The notes under the pieces were generated by a model that did not search any database, was not told where the DNA came from, and saw nothing but the letters and a program-made list of their open reading frames with translations. This document shows positions 38,606 through 48,072 of a stretch of DNA of 64,000 nucleotides, one piece after another. Within the stretch, counting starts at the first letter, position 1, and the number at the start of each line of letters is the position of its first letter. The stretch is from Burkholderiales bacterium (lineage in GTDB: Bacteria; Pseudomonadota; Gammaproteobacteria; Burkholderiales; SG8-41): contig JAIENU010000022.1 in the NCBI GenBank assembly GCA_019751125.1, positions 1 through 64,000 of the forward strand. Reading direction: 5' to 3'. A program made the translations under genes and the position numbers.

Positions 38606-39907
38606 TTAATCAATGCGCCATCGCGGCAGCCATCCTGCCGTGCTCCGCTGCGACTGGAATTGCACATCGACACCGACACCAGGCACCGCGGCAAGCCGCT
38701 CGCCGACAAACAGCAGCGGCAGACGGTCCCGTTGCCACGGCGGCAACGCCGCTTCCTGCAACAGATTGCGCAGGGTGCGCCGCGGCCCGCCGGCATGCAA
38801 TTGCAGGCGTTCACCGCCAACGCGTGCACGCACCGTAAGAGTGCGCAGCCAGCGTGCGGCCAGCCCCCCCTGCCCTGCCCGCAGCATCTCCAGGCTGCCA
38901 CCCAATTCCGGCAGCTGCAGCAGGCCGCGACCGTTCCAGGCCCGCGCAAAACCGGCCGGCAACGGCGGCAGCTTGCGCACCAGATGCAGTTCGCCGCGAA
39001 AGCGGCGCGCCGACAGCGGACCCAGATCAATCTGCAGCCGCGCATCCTCGCGGCTTTCGAGCACCTGCCGCAGCAACTCATCCAGCCGGGACGCATCGGG
39101 CATCACCAGCCCGCGCTGGCGCAGGTGGTAACGCAGCACATTGCGCGCGCGCGGCGCCGGCATCCCGGCCAGCATCGCCACCCGCAGCGTGGCCCCGCTG
39201 CCGGCATCGAGATCGATGCGCGCAAGATCATCAAGCAGCACCGCAGCCTCGACCTGCAACCGCGCGCCGCGCGCCAGCACCGCGACGGCACCGGGCAGGC
39301 GCTGCTCGATCAGCGGCAATACTTCATGGCGCAGGAAATTGCGGGTGTAGGCGGTATCCACATTGCTGTCGTCCTCGACCCAGCGCAGCCGGTGGCGCCG
39401 CGCATGCGCCGCGATATCGGCCCGCGGCACACCCAGCAGCGGCCGCCACAGGGCCGGCTCGCCGGCGCGGAATTCAGGCATCGCCGCGAGGCCGCGCGGG
39501 CCGGCGCCGCGCAACAGCTGCAGCAGGACCGTTTCGGACTGGTCATCACGGTTATGGGCCAGCGCGATCACTGATGCCGCACTCTTTGCGAATGCCTCGT
39601 AACGCGCGCTGCGCGCTGCCGCCTCGGTGCTGTTGCCGCGGGCAACCTCGACCTTGTGCACGCGCAGCGGCACGCCCAGTTCGCGGCAATAACGCCGGCA
39701 ATGTGCGGCCCAGGCGGCAGCAGCGGGATTGATCTGGTGGTTAACATGGATGGCGCGGAGCCTTGAGGGCGGCAGCTTCAGGCTGCAGCGCAAAAGATGC
39801 AGCAGCACCACGGAATCGATGCCGCCGCTGAGGGCAACGGCGAAGGTGGCATCTTCCAGATGATGCGCGGTGATTGACGCTGCAAGCTGCCGGGCCAGCA
39901 CATCCAT
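38606..39907 (-). CDS. tilS: tRNA(Ile)-lysidine synthetase
   Basis: TilS converts C34 of the tRNA-Ile that reads AUA into lysidine, which prevents misreading as Met. The 433-residue protein has the N-terminal PP-loop ATPase domain with SGGIDS at 27-32 and ALAHNRDDQSETVLLQLLRG (HxxDDQxET) further on, then the middle and C-terminal tRNA-binding domains. It follows accA in the same direction, a frequent neighbour pair. The downstream gap to the TAXI gene is free of genes. Confidence 0.93.
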   Translation of the reverse strand: MDVLARQLAASITAHHLEDATFAVALSGGIDSVVLLHLLRCSLKLPPSRLRAIHVNHQINPAAAAWAAHCRRYCRELGVPLRVHKVEVARGNSTEAAARSARYEAFAKSAASVIALAHNRDDQSETVLLQLLRGAGPRGLAAMPEFRAGEPALWRPLLGVPRADIAAHARRHRLRWVEDDSNVDTAYTRNFLRHEVLPLIEQRLPGAVAVLARGARLQVEAAVLLDDLARIDLDAGSGATLRVAMLAGMPAPRARNVLRYHLRQRGLVMPDASRLDELLRQVLESREDARLQIDLGPLSARRFRGELHLVRKLPPLPAGFARAWNGRGLLQLPELGGSLEMLRAGQGGLAARWLRTLTVRARVGGERLQLHAGGPRRTLRNLLQEAALPPWQRDRLPLLFVGERLAAVPGVGVDVQFQSQRSTAGWLPRWRID

Positions 39908-39932
39908 CGTGATCTGGCACCGCGCCGCGGAC

Positions 39933-40901
39933 TCAGCGGCTCTCGGCTTCCTTGAATGCGCCGTAGCCCATCAGCCGCTCGAAGCGCGCTTCCAGCAGCT
40001 TGTCCACCGGCGTATCGCGCAGCTGGCGCCAGCTTTCCTGCAGGGCTTTTTTCAGGGTCTGCATCATCAGCTCGGGGTCGCGATGCGCGCCACCCAGCGG
40101 CTCGGCCACCACCTTGTCGATCAACCCCAGCGCCTTCAGGCGCGTCGCGGTGATGCCCAGCGTTTCCGCGGCCTCGGGTGCACGCTCGGCGCTTTTCCAC
40201 AGGATCGAAGCACAGCCTTCAGGTGAAATCACCGAATAGGTCGAGTATTGCAGCATCAGCGTGGTGTCGCCGACTGCAATCGCCAGCGCACCGCCGGAAC
40301 CACCCTCGCCGATCACCGTGCAGATCACCGGCACTTTGAGCCCGGCCATCACATACAGGTTGTGGCCGATGGCCTCGGACTGGCCGCGCTCTTCGGCGCC
40401 GACACCGGGATAGGCGCCGGGCGTGTCGATGAAGGTGAATACCGGGAACCCGAATTTTTCGGCGAGCCTCATCAGGCGCAGCGCCTTGCGGTACCCCTCG
40501 GGACGCGGCATGCCGAAGTTGCGGTAGATCTTGTCCTTGGTGTCGCGGCCCTTCTGGTGGCCGATCAGCACCACGCTCTGGCCGCCGAAACGCGCGAGAC
40601 CGCCGACGATGGCCGGATCATCGGCATAGGCGCGGTCGCCATGCAGTTCCTCGAAATCGGTGAATACGCCGGCCGCGTAATCGAGCGTGTACGGGCGCTG
40701 CGGATGGCGCGCAACCTGGGCGATCTGCCAGGACGTGAGCTTGGCGTAGATGTCCTTGGTGAGCGCCTGGCTTTTTTTCTGCAGCCGCGAGATTTCCTCG
40801 GAAATGTCGAGCGCGGAATCATCCTGCACAAAGCGCAGTTCATCGATCTTGGTTTCGAGATCGGCAATCGGCTGCTCGAAGTCGAGGAAGGTCGTTTTCA
40901 T
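39933..40901 (-). CDS. accA: Acetyl-CoA carboxylase carboxyltransferase subunit alpha
   Basis: AccA combines with AccD to transfer the carboxyl group to acetyl-CoA in fatty-acid synthesis. The 322-residue protein has the standard N-terminus ([20 protein letters not shown]), the [10 protein letters not shown] segment and the crotonase-like core with [22 protein letters not shown] and [11 protein letters not shown]. No accD is in the window. It is followed by tilS 25 bp later and is the usual first gene of that pair. Confidence 0.97.
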   Translation of the reverse strand: MKTTFLDFEQPIADLETKIDELRFVQDDSALDISEEISRLQKKSQALTKDIYAKLTSWQIAQVARHPQRPYTLDYAAGVFTDFEELHGDRAYADDPAIVGGLARFGGQSVVLIGHQKGRDTKDKIYRNFGMPRPEGYRKALRLMRLAEKFGFPVFTFIDTPGAYPGVGAEERGQSEAIGHNLYVMAGLKVPVICTVIGEGGSGGALAIAVGDTTLMLQYSTYSVISPEGCASILWKSAERAPEAAETLGITATRLKALGLIDKVVAEPLGGAHRDPELMMQTLKKALQESWRQLRDTPVDKLLEARFERLMGYGAFKEAESR

Positions 40902-40950
40902 GGGCGCGAATGATACAGGATGGGCAGGCAGCCGGGCTTCAGCCGGCCAT

Positions 40951-41811
40951 TCACGGCTTCAGGTATTTCGCAAAAAACGCCTCGCTGCGTTTCAGCGTGT
41001 CTTCCATCGCCACACGGTTCGGGGCATGGCTTTGCTTGGTTTTGCCGGGATCGTCGTAGGAGTGGTGTGCGCCGTCATACCAGTAAAACTCAAGCTCGGC
41101 GCCACGGCCGCGCAGCGTTTCGGCGAAACTGCGGCACACCACCGGGGACACTTCGTCATCGTTTTCCGCCACCGCCAGCAACAGCGGCGCATAGGGCTTG
41201 TAGCCGGATTCTGCGGCCTGGGTGCGGCAACTTGGATAAATCGCCAGCGCCGCACGGAATCCGTTCGCCGGTGACGGATCCTTCAGTCCCGGCGGCTGCG
41301 GCGCCATCGTCGACAGCACGGTCATGCCGCCGTTGGACCAGCCCTGCAAACCGATGCGATCCGGGATGACGTCGGCGCGGGTGCGCAGGTAGGCCAGCGC
41401 ACCATAGGCGTCGAGCGGACGCGCCGTGATTTCGCTGACCTCGCCCGGCCGGCTGCTGTAGGAATGTTTGGCAAAACCTTCGGGATAACCGCGCGGACCG
41501 AAACTGTCGACATGGATGGCGACGTAGCCGCGCTCGGCCCAGTAACGGCCCCACATCCTGTGGCGCATGGTCAGCGCATCGGCATCGTACTGGCCTTTTT
41601 TCAGCGACGAGTACGAACCGGCACGGCCGTGCATCATCACCACCGCCGGATAACGACCCGGTGCCTGCGGTTTGAATACATAGCCGGTGAGTTCGGTACG
41701 ACCGTCGGCACTGGCAAATCGCACCGTTTCCGGCGCCGCCGGTTCGCCGGCGATGGCACGGCCCGCACCGGCCAGCAGCAGCACCAGCAGCCAACTGCGA
41801 ATGTTATTCAT
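40951..41811 (-). CDS. Secreted dienelactone-hydrolase-like alpha/beta hydrolase
   Basis: The 286-residue precursor is an alpha/beta hydrolase of the dienelactone hydrolase family with a signal peptide ([17 protein letters not shown], cleavage near AIA-GE), so it probably acts in the periplasm or outside. The nucleophile elbow GWSNGG puts Ser at S159; D218 or D219 (AENDDEVSP) and H249 or H250 (DGAHHSYDD) complete a triad. The family usually uses Cys as nucleophile for true dienelactone; Ser suggests an esterase or a related substrate. It lies in its own transcript between accA and the MFS gene. Confidence 0.85.
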   Translation of the reverse strand: MNNIRSWLLVLLLAGAGRAIAGEPAAPETVRFASADGRTELTGYVFKPQAPGRYPAVVMMHGRAGSYSSLKKGQYDADALTMRHRMWGRYWAERGYVAIHVDSFGPRGYPEGFAKHSYSSRPGEVSEITARPLDAYGALAYLRTRADVIPDRIGLQGWSNGGMTVLSTMAPQPPGLKDPSPANGFRAALAIYPSCRTQAAESGYKPYAPLLLAVAENDDEVSPVVCRSFAETLRGRGAELEFYWYDGAHHSYDDPGKTKQSHAPNRVAMEDTLKRSEAFFAKYLKP

Positions 41812-41899
41812 CCGGATATCCCCGCCTGTCCTGCGCCCGAAAAACAAGTCCGCAAGATAACAGGTCATCAGCCCTTAAAAAACGCTCGCAATATAATTT

Positions 41900-41930
41900 C
41901 AAGCCATTGTTTTTATTGAATATTTTTTTC
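41900..41930 (-). repeat. Recurrent AT-rich boundary motif, copy 7
   Basis: The minus strand reads ATATTCAATAAAAACAATGG then CTTG. The MFS permease stop codon lies inside it (CAA TAA AAA). Confidence 0.65.
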
Positions 41931-43118
41931 GGTAGCTGGTGGCTTGCGGCGAATGTCGTCGCGCAGCAGGTGCGCCGCAATGCCGAGCAGCGCGGCATCA
42001 AGCCAGAACACAGGCACCATGCCGAAGGCCGCGGACAGCGTGCCGAACACAAACGGCACCAGCACCTCGGTGCCCTTGTTTGCCATCTGGCGCAGGCCCA
42101 TCGCCTCGCCGGTGCGCCCCTCGGGCGCGCGGTTGAAGGCGAGCAGCATCGACAGGGGGCTGCCGCAACCCAGTCCCAGACCGAGCACAAAGGACATCAC
42201 GGCCAGCGCGGCAAAACTTTTCAGGAAGGGAAACACCAGGCAAACGCCCACCGCCAGCAGCAGCGACATGCACAGCACGCGTTCCTCGCTGAAGCGCTTC
42301 ACCAGGTGCGGCATCAGCACGCGCACGATCAGCAGCGCGCAGCCAAAGGCGCCGAGGATCAGACCGATCTGCGAGGCGGAGAGCCCGACGCGATGACCGT
42401 AGATCGGCAACAGCAGGTTGTAAAGCTCCAGCGCGGTTTCGATGATGCCGGCGACAATCAGCGCCCGGCGCAGCGGCTTGTTGCGCAGCAGGTCGAAGGT
42501 GCGGCGTTCACTTTTGGCCGAGCCGCGCGGCACATGCGAGGTCGGCGGCAGCCAGCCGCGCCAGAACGCAAGCAGCAGCATCGGGATCACCGGCAGCAGT
42601 GCCAGCGCGCCGAAGGTGTAACGGTGGCCGATGGCATCGATCAGGAAACCGGCGGTGGTCGGCCCGAGCAGCGCGGTCAGCGCGATGCCGAGGCTGAACC
42701 AGCTGTAGTTGCGCGTGCGTTCCTGGCCATCAGCGAGCGCGCCGATCAGGTGCTGCACCGAGACGGTGTAGAAAATATAGCAGGCGCTCATCAGCGCCGC
42801 GGCTACAAACAGCAGCTCGAGGCGCTGCCAGAACAGCGGCACCGACAGCCCGACGAACAGCCCGGTCATGCCGAACAGCATCGGCTTGCGGAAACCGATG
42901 CGGTCTGAAATCTGCCCGGCATAAACGGACAGGAGCAGCGGCAGCATCGCGTTGGTGGCGAACAGCAGGCCGACCACGAACTCGTTGGCGCCGAGCTCCA
43001 GCGCGGACAGCGACAGCAGCACCTTGCTGCCCTTGAACGCGGTGTGCGACAACACGCTGAGCAGGATCACGCGAAAAACCAGGGGCATGATCAGGGCGCC
43101 GTGTCCGGCACGCCGCAT
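41913..43118 (-). CDS. MFS transporter, predicted multidrug or sugar exporter
   Basis: This is a 401-residue major facilitator superfamily membrane protein with about 12 hydrophobic helices. The MFS motif A region between helices 2 and 3 is QISDRIGFRKPMLFG. No substrate motif is recognised. The first residues (MRRAGHGALI) precede the first helix and a start at 43088 (MPLVFRVILL) is equally likely. The stop codon lies inside a copy of the recurrent AT-rich motif, so the last residues NIQ are encoded by it. Confidence 0.8.
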   Translation of the reverse strand: MRRAGHGALIMPLVFRVILLSVLSHTAFKGSKVLLSLSALELGANEFVVGLLFATNAMLPLLLSVYAGQISDRIGFRKPMLFGMTGLFVGLSVPLFWQRLELLFVAAALMSACYIFYTVSVQHLIGALADGQERTRNYSWFSLGIALTALLGPTTAGFLIDAIGHRYTFGALALLPVIPMLLLAFWRGWLPPTSHVPRGSAKSERRTFDLLRNKPLRRALIVAGIIETALELYNLLLPIYGHRVGLSASQIGLILGAFGCALLIVRVLMPHLVKRFSEERVLCMSLLLAVGVCLVFPFLKSFAALAVMSFVLGLGLGCGSPLSMLLAFNRAPEGRTGEAMGLRQMANKGTEVLVPFVFGTLSAAFGMVPVFWLDAALLGIAAHLLRDDIRRKPPATEKNIQ

Positions 43119-43237
43119 CCGTCGCAGCGGCGTGACGGTTCACAGGAAAAAAAGGGGAAGGAAAAGAAGGCTTGGAAATTCATGGCGGGCGCGTGTATTT
43201 TAACGCACCCCCACCTGCACTTTCCCGGAGAAACCCT

Positions 43238-44131
43238 GTGAAAATCCAGCATATCGGCGTCGTCAGTCCCGGCGACATGGGCCAGGCCGTGGCGCAGACC
43301 CTGAAAAATGGCGGCTTCACCGTACACACCGCGCTCGACGGCCGCAGCCCACGCACGAAAGCGCTGGCACTCGAAGCCGGCCTCAACGACTGCGGCAGCA
43401 TGGCGAAACTGGTCGCGACCTGTGACGTGCTGCTGTCCATCCTCAACCCCGCCGCCGCCATCGACAACGCCCGCGCCGCGGCCGCCGCGATCAAGGCCAG
43501 CGGAAAACGCCTGCTTTACGTCGACTGCAACGCCATCGCGCCGCAGACCATGCATGAGATCGCGAAGATCATCGGCGGCGCCGGCGGCGACTGCGCCGAT
43601 GCCGGCATCATCGGCCCGCCGCCGCGCGGCAAGGCCGGCATGCGCATGTATGTCTCCGGCCCGCAGGCGAAAAGCCTGGGGGCATTGAATACCGGCGGCA
43701 TCACGGTTCGCGTGCTCGGTGACCGCATCGGTGACGCCTCGGCGATCAAGATGTGCTATGCCTCTTACACCAAGGGTGCGGTCGCACTCGGCGTCGAAAT
43801 GCTGATGGCGGCACGCAGACTGGGGGTTGACGAGGCCCTCGACCGGGAGCTGCTGGAAAGCGCCGCCGACAACCGGCAGTGGATCCTCAACCGCACCACG
43901 GTGATGCCGCCGAAGGCCTACCGCTGGGTGCCGGAGATGCAGGAAATCGCCAAGACCTTCGAAGGCACCGGGCTCACGCCGCGCATCCTGCTCGGCGCCG
44001 CCGACATGTACGAAATGATCGCCAAGACCGCGCTCGGCCGGGAAACGCCGGAAGAAGCGCGCAAGCAGGCCCGCGACGGGCAAAGCGTGGTGCGGGGACT
44101 GGCGGACGACCCGGCGGGTCGGATCCCCTGA
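43238..44131 (+). CDS. NAD(P)-dependent dehydrogenase of the hydroxyisobutyrate/6-phosphogluconate family (DUF1932)
   Basis: The 297-residue protein starts at a GTG with GGAG 8 bp upstream (43227-43230). It has an N-terminal Rossmann fold (GVVSPGDMGQAVAQTLKN) and a helical C-terminal domain of the DUF1932 type, seen with VLGDRIGDASAIKMCYASYTKG and VEMLMAARRLGVDEAL. The active-site Lys is likely in YASYTKG. The substrate is unknown; relatives act on beta-hydroxy acids. It stands alone between divergent MFS and a convergent cyclase-like gene. Confidence 0.82.
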   Translation: MKIQHIGVVSPGDMGQAVAQTLKNGGFTVHTALDGRSPRTKALALEAGLNDCGSMAKLVATCDVLLSILNPAAAIDNARAAAAAIKASGKRLLYVDCNAIAPQTMHEIAKIIGGAGGDCADAGIIGPPPRGKAGMRMYVSGPQAKSLGALNTGGITVRVLGDRIGDASAIKMCYASYTKGAVALGVEMLMAARRLGVDEALDRELLESAADNRQWILNRTTVMPPKAYRWVPEMQEIAKTFEGTGLTPRILLGAADMYEMIAKTALGRETPEEARKQARDGQSVVRGLADDPAGRIP

Positions 44132-44184
44132 CGTTCAGCCCCCTGACTTTCAGCTCCCCTTGAGTTCAGACCCCCGACGTTCAG
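44125..44184. repeat. Degenerate tandem repeat of about 15 bp, four copies
   Basis: Four units (CCCCTGACGTTCAG, CCCCCTGACTTTCAG, CTCCCCTTGAGTTCAG, ACCCCCGACGTTCAG) follow one another. They cover the ends of the two convergent genes here, the last codons of the plus-strand one and the stop of the minus-strand one. No function is apparent. Confidence 0.7.
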
Positions 44185-45098
44185 ACGCGGTAATGCGAGC
44201 GGCGGTCGCGGCGGAACACGATCGTCGGCCGCCCTTCCGCAGCCTTGCTGTAGCCGGGGCGGATTTCACCCTCGCCCTCGAGCATCATCTCGCGCCGCAT
44301 CAGGTGGATTTCGGCGCCATCGGAACGGGTGATGAAGGTGCCGTTGACACTGTGGTCAACGATGAAAAACTGCATGCGCTCGACGCGGATCGTGGCATGG
44401 CGGCGTGACACCACGGCATCGGTCACCAGCAGCTCGCAGCCGGCCTCGCGGCCGATGGTCAGGATCGGATGCCAGTGGTCGAGGCGACGCACATCCGGGC
44501 CCAGTTCCAGCACCAGGCTGCCAGAATCCTCAGGGATGGTGCGATGGATGTGCGGATTGATCTGGGTGCGGTGAATGAGATCGTCACGCCACTGCACTTC
44601 GCAGACCGAGGTTTTCGACAGCGAGGTCTTCAGCATGGCCTCGAACACGGTGCGCGTCGCCCCGGCGTGAACGGCACCCAGCTGGTCCCTGGTGCTTTGC
44701 GCGATCAGGATCTGGTCGGCACTGGCTGCATCGGCCAGATAGGCTGCGACATTGACCGTGTCGCCATAGACATCGTCTCCGCCGACCACCACCGGCCCGC
44801 TGTGCAGGCCGATCCTTATCTTCATCACCAGCCCGCCGGGACGCAAGGAAGCCATCACCCGGTGCATCTCGATCGCGGCAGTGACCGCGCTGTCCGCATC
44901 AGCGAACAGGCACATGATGGCGTCACCGATGGTTTTCACCGCGCGGCCATGATGGCGCGGCAGGATCTGCTCCAATGAATCGAGGCAGGCGTTGATGATG
45001 CGCAGGGCCTCGATGTCTCCAAGGCGACGGTAAAGCGCTGTGCTGTCGACGATGTCGGCGAACAGCACCGCGAGATCGTCTGCTTCTGGATTCGGCAT
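44181..45098 (-). CDS. Class III nucleotidyl cyclase-like protein with C-terminal FHA domain
   Basis: The 305-residue soluble protein has a cyclase homology domain (about 5-165) and an FHA phosphothreonine-binding domain (about 195-300). Metal aspartates D15 (FADIVDST) and D59 (KTIGDAI) are present, and K55 and D109 sit where adenine-specifying residues are expected. N116 is in place but the transition-state arginine is replaced by Y120 (VNVAAYL), so cyclase activity may be weak or lost. The FHA part keeps GRE (216-218), SRRH (231-234) and NGT (252-254). It converges on the dehydrogenase gene, and no kinase is adjacent. Confidence 0.85.
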   Translation of the reverse strand: MPNPEADDLAVLFADIVDSTALYRRLGDIEALRIINACLDSLEQILPRHHGRAVKTIGDAIMCLFADADSAVTAAIEMHRVMASLRPGGLVMKIRIGLHSGPVVVGGDDVYGDTVNVAAYLADAASADQILIAQSTRDQLGAVHAGATRTVFEAMLKTSLSKTSVCEVQWRDDLIHRTQINPHIHRTIPEDSGSLVLELGPDVRRLDHWHPILTIGREAGCELLVTDAVVSRRHATIRVERMQFFIVDHSVNGTFITRSDGAEIHLMRREMMLEGEGEIRPGYSKAAEGRPTIVFRRDRRSHYRV

Positions 45099-45319
45099 GT
45101 TTCCGTGACTGTTGATGTCTGGCGCCGCGAAATGCGTGACTGTCCGCGCGGCCCAGCCCCTTGTTGCCTGCCGCTACTCTACGCCAGCGCACAAGCCGCG
45201 GGCAAGTTGCCCGCGGCCTGGCCGGCACGACTGTCATCGACAAAAACCGGTGCGCCCTTCAGAATCCCGCCCATCCATACCTGCCGCACCCCGCGCACCC
45301 GCGTCACCGGAGATTGAAC

Positions 45320-46174
45320 ATGAGCACCACATCCGACACCCGCAACATGGCCCTGTTCTGCGACTTCGAGAACGTCGCGCTCGGCGTGCGCGAAGCCAAG
45401 TACCCTGACTTCGAGATCAAGCGCGTGCTCGAACGCCTGCTGCTCAAGGGCGACATCGTGGTGAAAAAGGCCTACTGCGACTGGGAGCGCTACAAGGAAT
45501 TCAAGAAACCGATGCATGAAGCGGCCTTCGAACTGATCGAAATCCCGCATGTGCGCATGTCCGGCAAGAACTCCGCCGACATCCGCATGGTGGTTGACGC
45601 GCTGGACCTTTGCTACACCAAGGCCCACGTCGATACCTTCGTCATCATCAGCGGCGACTCCGATTTTTCACCGCTGGTGTCCAAGCTGCGCGAGAACAAC
45701 AAGGTGGTGATCGGCGTCGGCGTCAAGAAATCCTCCTCCGACCTGCTGATTTCCAACTGCGACGAATTCATTTTCTACGACGACCTCGCCCGCGAAAAAG
45801 AGAAAAAGCAGGCGAAAAAACAGCAGCGGCCGAAAAAACCCGCCGCACCGAAGGTCGCTGCTGGCGGTGAAAAGGACAGCCCCGAAAAAGAGACTGGCGA
45901 CAAGGACGGCAGCGACCGCAAGACCGAAGCGCTTGACCTGGTTCTCGAGACGATCGAGGCACTGTTCGCCGAACGCGGCGCCGAGGAAAAGATCTGGGGC
46001 TCGATGGTGAAACAGGCCCTGAAGCGCCGCCAGCCGGGCTTCAACGAGAGTTATTACGGCTTCCGCTCCTTTGGCAAGCTGCTCGACGAGGCGCAGTCCC
46101 GCAAGCTGCTCGAACTCGAGCCCGACGAAAAATCGGGCGGCGTGATCATCAAGAGCTTCAACCCGGACTATTGA
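45320..46174 (+). CDS. NYN/LabA domain RNase-like protein with LOTUS (OST-HTH) domain
   Basis: The 284-residue protein starts at 45320 with GGAG upstream. The N-terminal NYN (PIN-like) domain, about 10-155, shows the acidic active-site set: D15 and N18 in CDFENV, D87 and D93 (NSADIRMVVD), D113 and D115 (SGDSDFSPLV). A Lys/Ala/Pro-rich linker (about 158-200) leads to a C-terminal LOTUS/OST-HTH RNA-binding domain (about 204-280; GSMVKQALKRRQPGFNESYYG). Proteins of this kind are predicted RNA-cleaving regulators; the target is not known. Confidence 0.87.
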   Translation: MSTTSDTRNMALFCDFENVALGVREAKYPDFEIKRVLERLLLKGDIVVKKAYCDWERYKEFKKPMHEAAFELIEIPHVRMSGKNSADIRMVVDALDLCYTKAHVDTFVIISGDSDFSPLVSKLRENNKVVIGVGVKKSSSDLLISNCDEFIFYDDLAREKEKKQAKKQQRPKKPAAPKVAAGGEKDSPEKETGDKDGSDRKTEALDLVLETIEALFAERGAEEKIWGSMVKQALKRRQPGFNESYYGFRSFGKLLDEAQSRKLLELEPDEKSGGVIIKSFNPDY

Positions 46175-46230
46175 ACGAAGGCACCGCGGCACGGTCTGAA
46201 GCGCAATAGCCGAAGGAAAAAAACCAGCCC

Positions 46231-46533
46231 ATGACCACCGGACCCCGTATCCACATCCAGATGCGACCGCAGGCCGGACTGCTCGAGCGCATCGTATTCA
46301 GCATCATCGCCCTGCTGCTGGTGGTGGCCGCCTTCTTTTTCATCGGCATCGCGATCATCGCCGGCCTTGCACTCGCCGCGGTACTGGCAGCGCGCTGGTG
46401 GTGGCTCGGGCGCAAGTTGCGCAAGGCCCAGCAGGCGGAACAGGCCGATGTGGTTGAAGGTGAATACCGCGTGGTCGGGGCCGAGGTAATCGAAGCCGCG
46501 GTGATCGAACAGCCGCCGCAACGCCGCGAATAG
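46231..46533 (+). CDS. Small membrane protein, unknown function
   Basis: I do not recognise a named family. The 100-residue protein has a short polar N-terminus, two hydrophobic helices almost back to back (about 19-39 and 41-58), then a charged stretch (WWWLGRKLRKAQQAEQ) and a tail containing VVEGEYRVV, which occurs in other small proteobacterial membrane proteins. The ATG at 46231 follows GCGCAATAGCCG with no clear ribosome site. It lies 56 bp after the NYN gene in the same direction, so co-transcription is likely. Convergent with the CDF gene. Confidence 0.7.
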   Translation: MTTGPRIHIQMRPQAGLLERIVFSIIALLLVVAAFFFIGIAIIAGLALAAVLAARWWWLGRKLRKAQQAEQADVVEGEYRVVGAEVIEAAVIEQPPQRRE

Positions 46534-46553
46534 CCACGCCGCCTTCGCGCGAA

Positions 46554-47462
46554 TCAGTCCGGCTTGCGGTCCAGCTCCTGATCCAGCAGCGAAACCGGAT
46601 CCTCCAGCGGTTCAAGATGGGTCAGCACATGGGCGTTCGGCACCGCGCCGCGGATGTCGTGTTCGATGCGCTCCACACAGTCATGCCCCTGCTTCACGGT
46701 CCAGGCGCCGGGCACCAGCACGTGCACGGTGACAAAAGCGCGGCTGCCCGACTGCCGGGTGCGCAGTGCATGGAAATCAAGCCCCTGTGCACGGTAACCA
46801 TCAAGTACGCCTTCGATTCCGGCCAGCTGTTCCGGCGGCAGCGACACATCCATCAGTCCTTCGACTGAACGCCGCATCAGCTGCAGTCCGGTCCAGACAA
46901 TGTTCAGCGCCACCAGCAGCGCAATCACCGGATCAAGCCACAGCCAGCCGCTGAACCACACCAGCGCAACTCCGGCCACCACACCCACCGAAGTCCAGAC
47001 ATCGGTCATCAGGTGGTGCGCATCCGCCTCCAGCGTGATCGAACGATGCTCACGCCCGACCTTGAGCAGTACGCGCGCCACCGCCAGGTTGATCAGCGAA
47101 GCGACCACCGCAACCGCCAGACCCGCGCCCACCGACTCGATCGGCTGCGGACTCCACAGGCGGTCCACCGCGGCATAGGCAATGCTGATTGCCGCCACCA
47201 GGATCAGCATGCCTTCAAAGGCGCTGGAGAAATACTCGGCCTTTTCGCGGCCGTGGGCATGGCGCTCGTCGGCCGGCGTCGCGGCCACGCTCAATGCCCA
47301 CAGCGCCATCATCGCCGCCGCCAGATTGACCAGCGATTCCAGCGCATCGGAGAGTAATCCCACCGAACCCGTCATCCACCAGGCGGCACCCTTGAGCAGG
47401 ATCGTGACCACCGCTGCCGCGATGGACAGCCAGGCGTAGCGGGTAAGCCGGGCCGTGCTCAC
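46554..47462 (-). CDS. Cation diffusion facilitator family divalent metal exporter
   Basis: The 302-residue membrane protein has six hydrophobic helices. The metal-binding acidic residues of the CDF family are visible in helix 2 ([11 protein letters not shown]) and helix 5 ([12 protein letters not shown]), with HD-type sites HGREKAEYF between. The C-terminal cytoplasmic domain ends in an acidic tail. Such proteins export Zn, Fe, Co or Cd out of the cytoplasm; specificity cannot be read from the sequence. It is a single gene between the small membrane protein (convergent) and the thioesterase. Confidence 0.9.
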   Translation of the reverse strand: MSTARLTRYAWLSIAAAVVTILLKGAAWWMTGSVGLLSDALESLVNLAAAMMALWALSVAATPADERHAHGREKAEYFSSAFEGMLILVAAISIAYAAVDRLWSPQPIESVGAGLAVAVVASLINLAVARVLLKVGREHRSITLEADAHHLMTDVWTSVGVVAGVALVWFSGWLWLDPVIALLVALNIVWTGLQLMRRSVEGLMDVSLPPEQLAGIEGVLDGYRAQGLDFHALRTRQSGSRAFVTVHVLVPGAWTVKQGHDCVERIEHDIRGAVPNAHVLTHLEPLEDPVSLLDQELDRKPD

Positions 47463-47483
47463 GATCGCCCCCGAGGGTTATTC

Positions 47484-47513
47484 ATAACCCGTTGTTTTAA
47501 TTGATTATTTTTT
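47484..47513 (-). repeat. Recurrent AT-rich boundary motif, copy 8
   Basis: The minus strand reads AATCAATTAAAACAACGGGT then TATG. The thioesterase stop codon lies in it (AAA TAA TCA). Confidence 0.55.
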
Positions 47514-47927
47514 ACCACCGCTGTTGACCAGTGCAACCTTGTTCTGGGTGCGCACATCGAAGCGCTCGACGTTGACGATGATGCGCTCGTGCACGCCCTC
47601 GCCGATGCGCTCCACCGCATCCTCGGCCCACACCCTGAACGTGAGCTTGCGTCCTTCAACCTTGACCACTTCGGCATGTGCCTTGACCCGCATGCCCACC
47701 GGTGTCGCCGCGGTGTGGCTGACATCAAGCCGTGTGCCGACAGTCTGATGACCGGCCGGCAACAAACCTTCGACGGCATTCAGCGCCGATTCCTCGAGCA
47801 GCATCACCAGCACCGGCGTCGCCAGCACCTTGATGCGGCCGCTGCCGACATGCGGCGCGGTGTCGCGCGTGCCGACCATGATTTCGGTGGAGCCCTGCAG
47901 TCCGCTGCGGATGGCGCTCAGATCCAT
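47505..47927 (-). CDS. FlK-like hotdog-fold thioesterase
   Basis: The start at 47927 gives 140 aa. The fold and key residues resemble fluoroacetyl-CoA thioesterase FlK: T37 and E45 in ATPVLVMLLEESALNAV and H71 in VSHTAATPVG match the Thr-Glu-His set of FlK. The natural acyl-CoA substrate is unknown, and most FlK relatives do not act on fluoroacetyl-CoA. It is divergent from the luciferase-like oxidoreductase gene, with about 145 bp between them. Its stop codon lies inside a copy of the recurrent AT-rich motif. Confidence 0.8.
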   Translation of the reverse strand: MDLSAIRSGLQGSTEIMVGTRDTAPHVGSGRIKVLATPVLVMLLEESALNAVEGLLPAGHQTVGTRLDVSHTAATPVGMRVKAHAEVVKVEGRKLTFRVWAEDAVERIGEGVHERIIVNVERFDVRTQNKVALVNSGGKK

Positions 47928-48072
47928 GTCCTGTCCAGTCTTTTTTCCAGTTGATAGGGGCGGGCCGCATTGCGAGCGGCGATGGCACGATGTTACATTG
48001 AATCGAAACCGGGTTTTCCCGTTACTGCCCGCTTCTTTCCACTCACCAATCGATGCCGGAGGAGACCGCGCA

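Noticed and set aside
37415..39574. Long open plus-strand frame of 719 codons across the TAXI and tilS genes
   Set aside because: It spans two well-supported minus-strand genes and the gap between them, and its protein has no family features.
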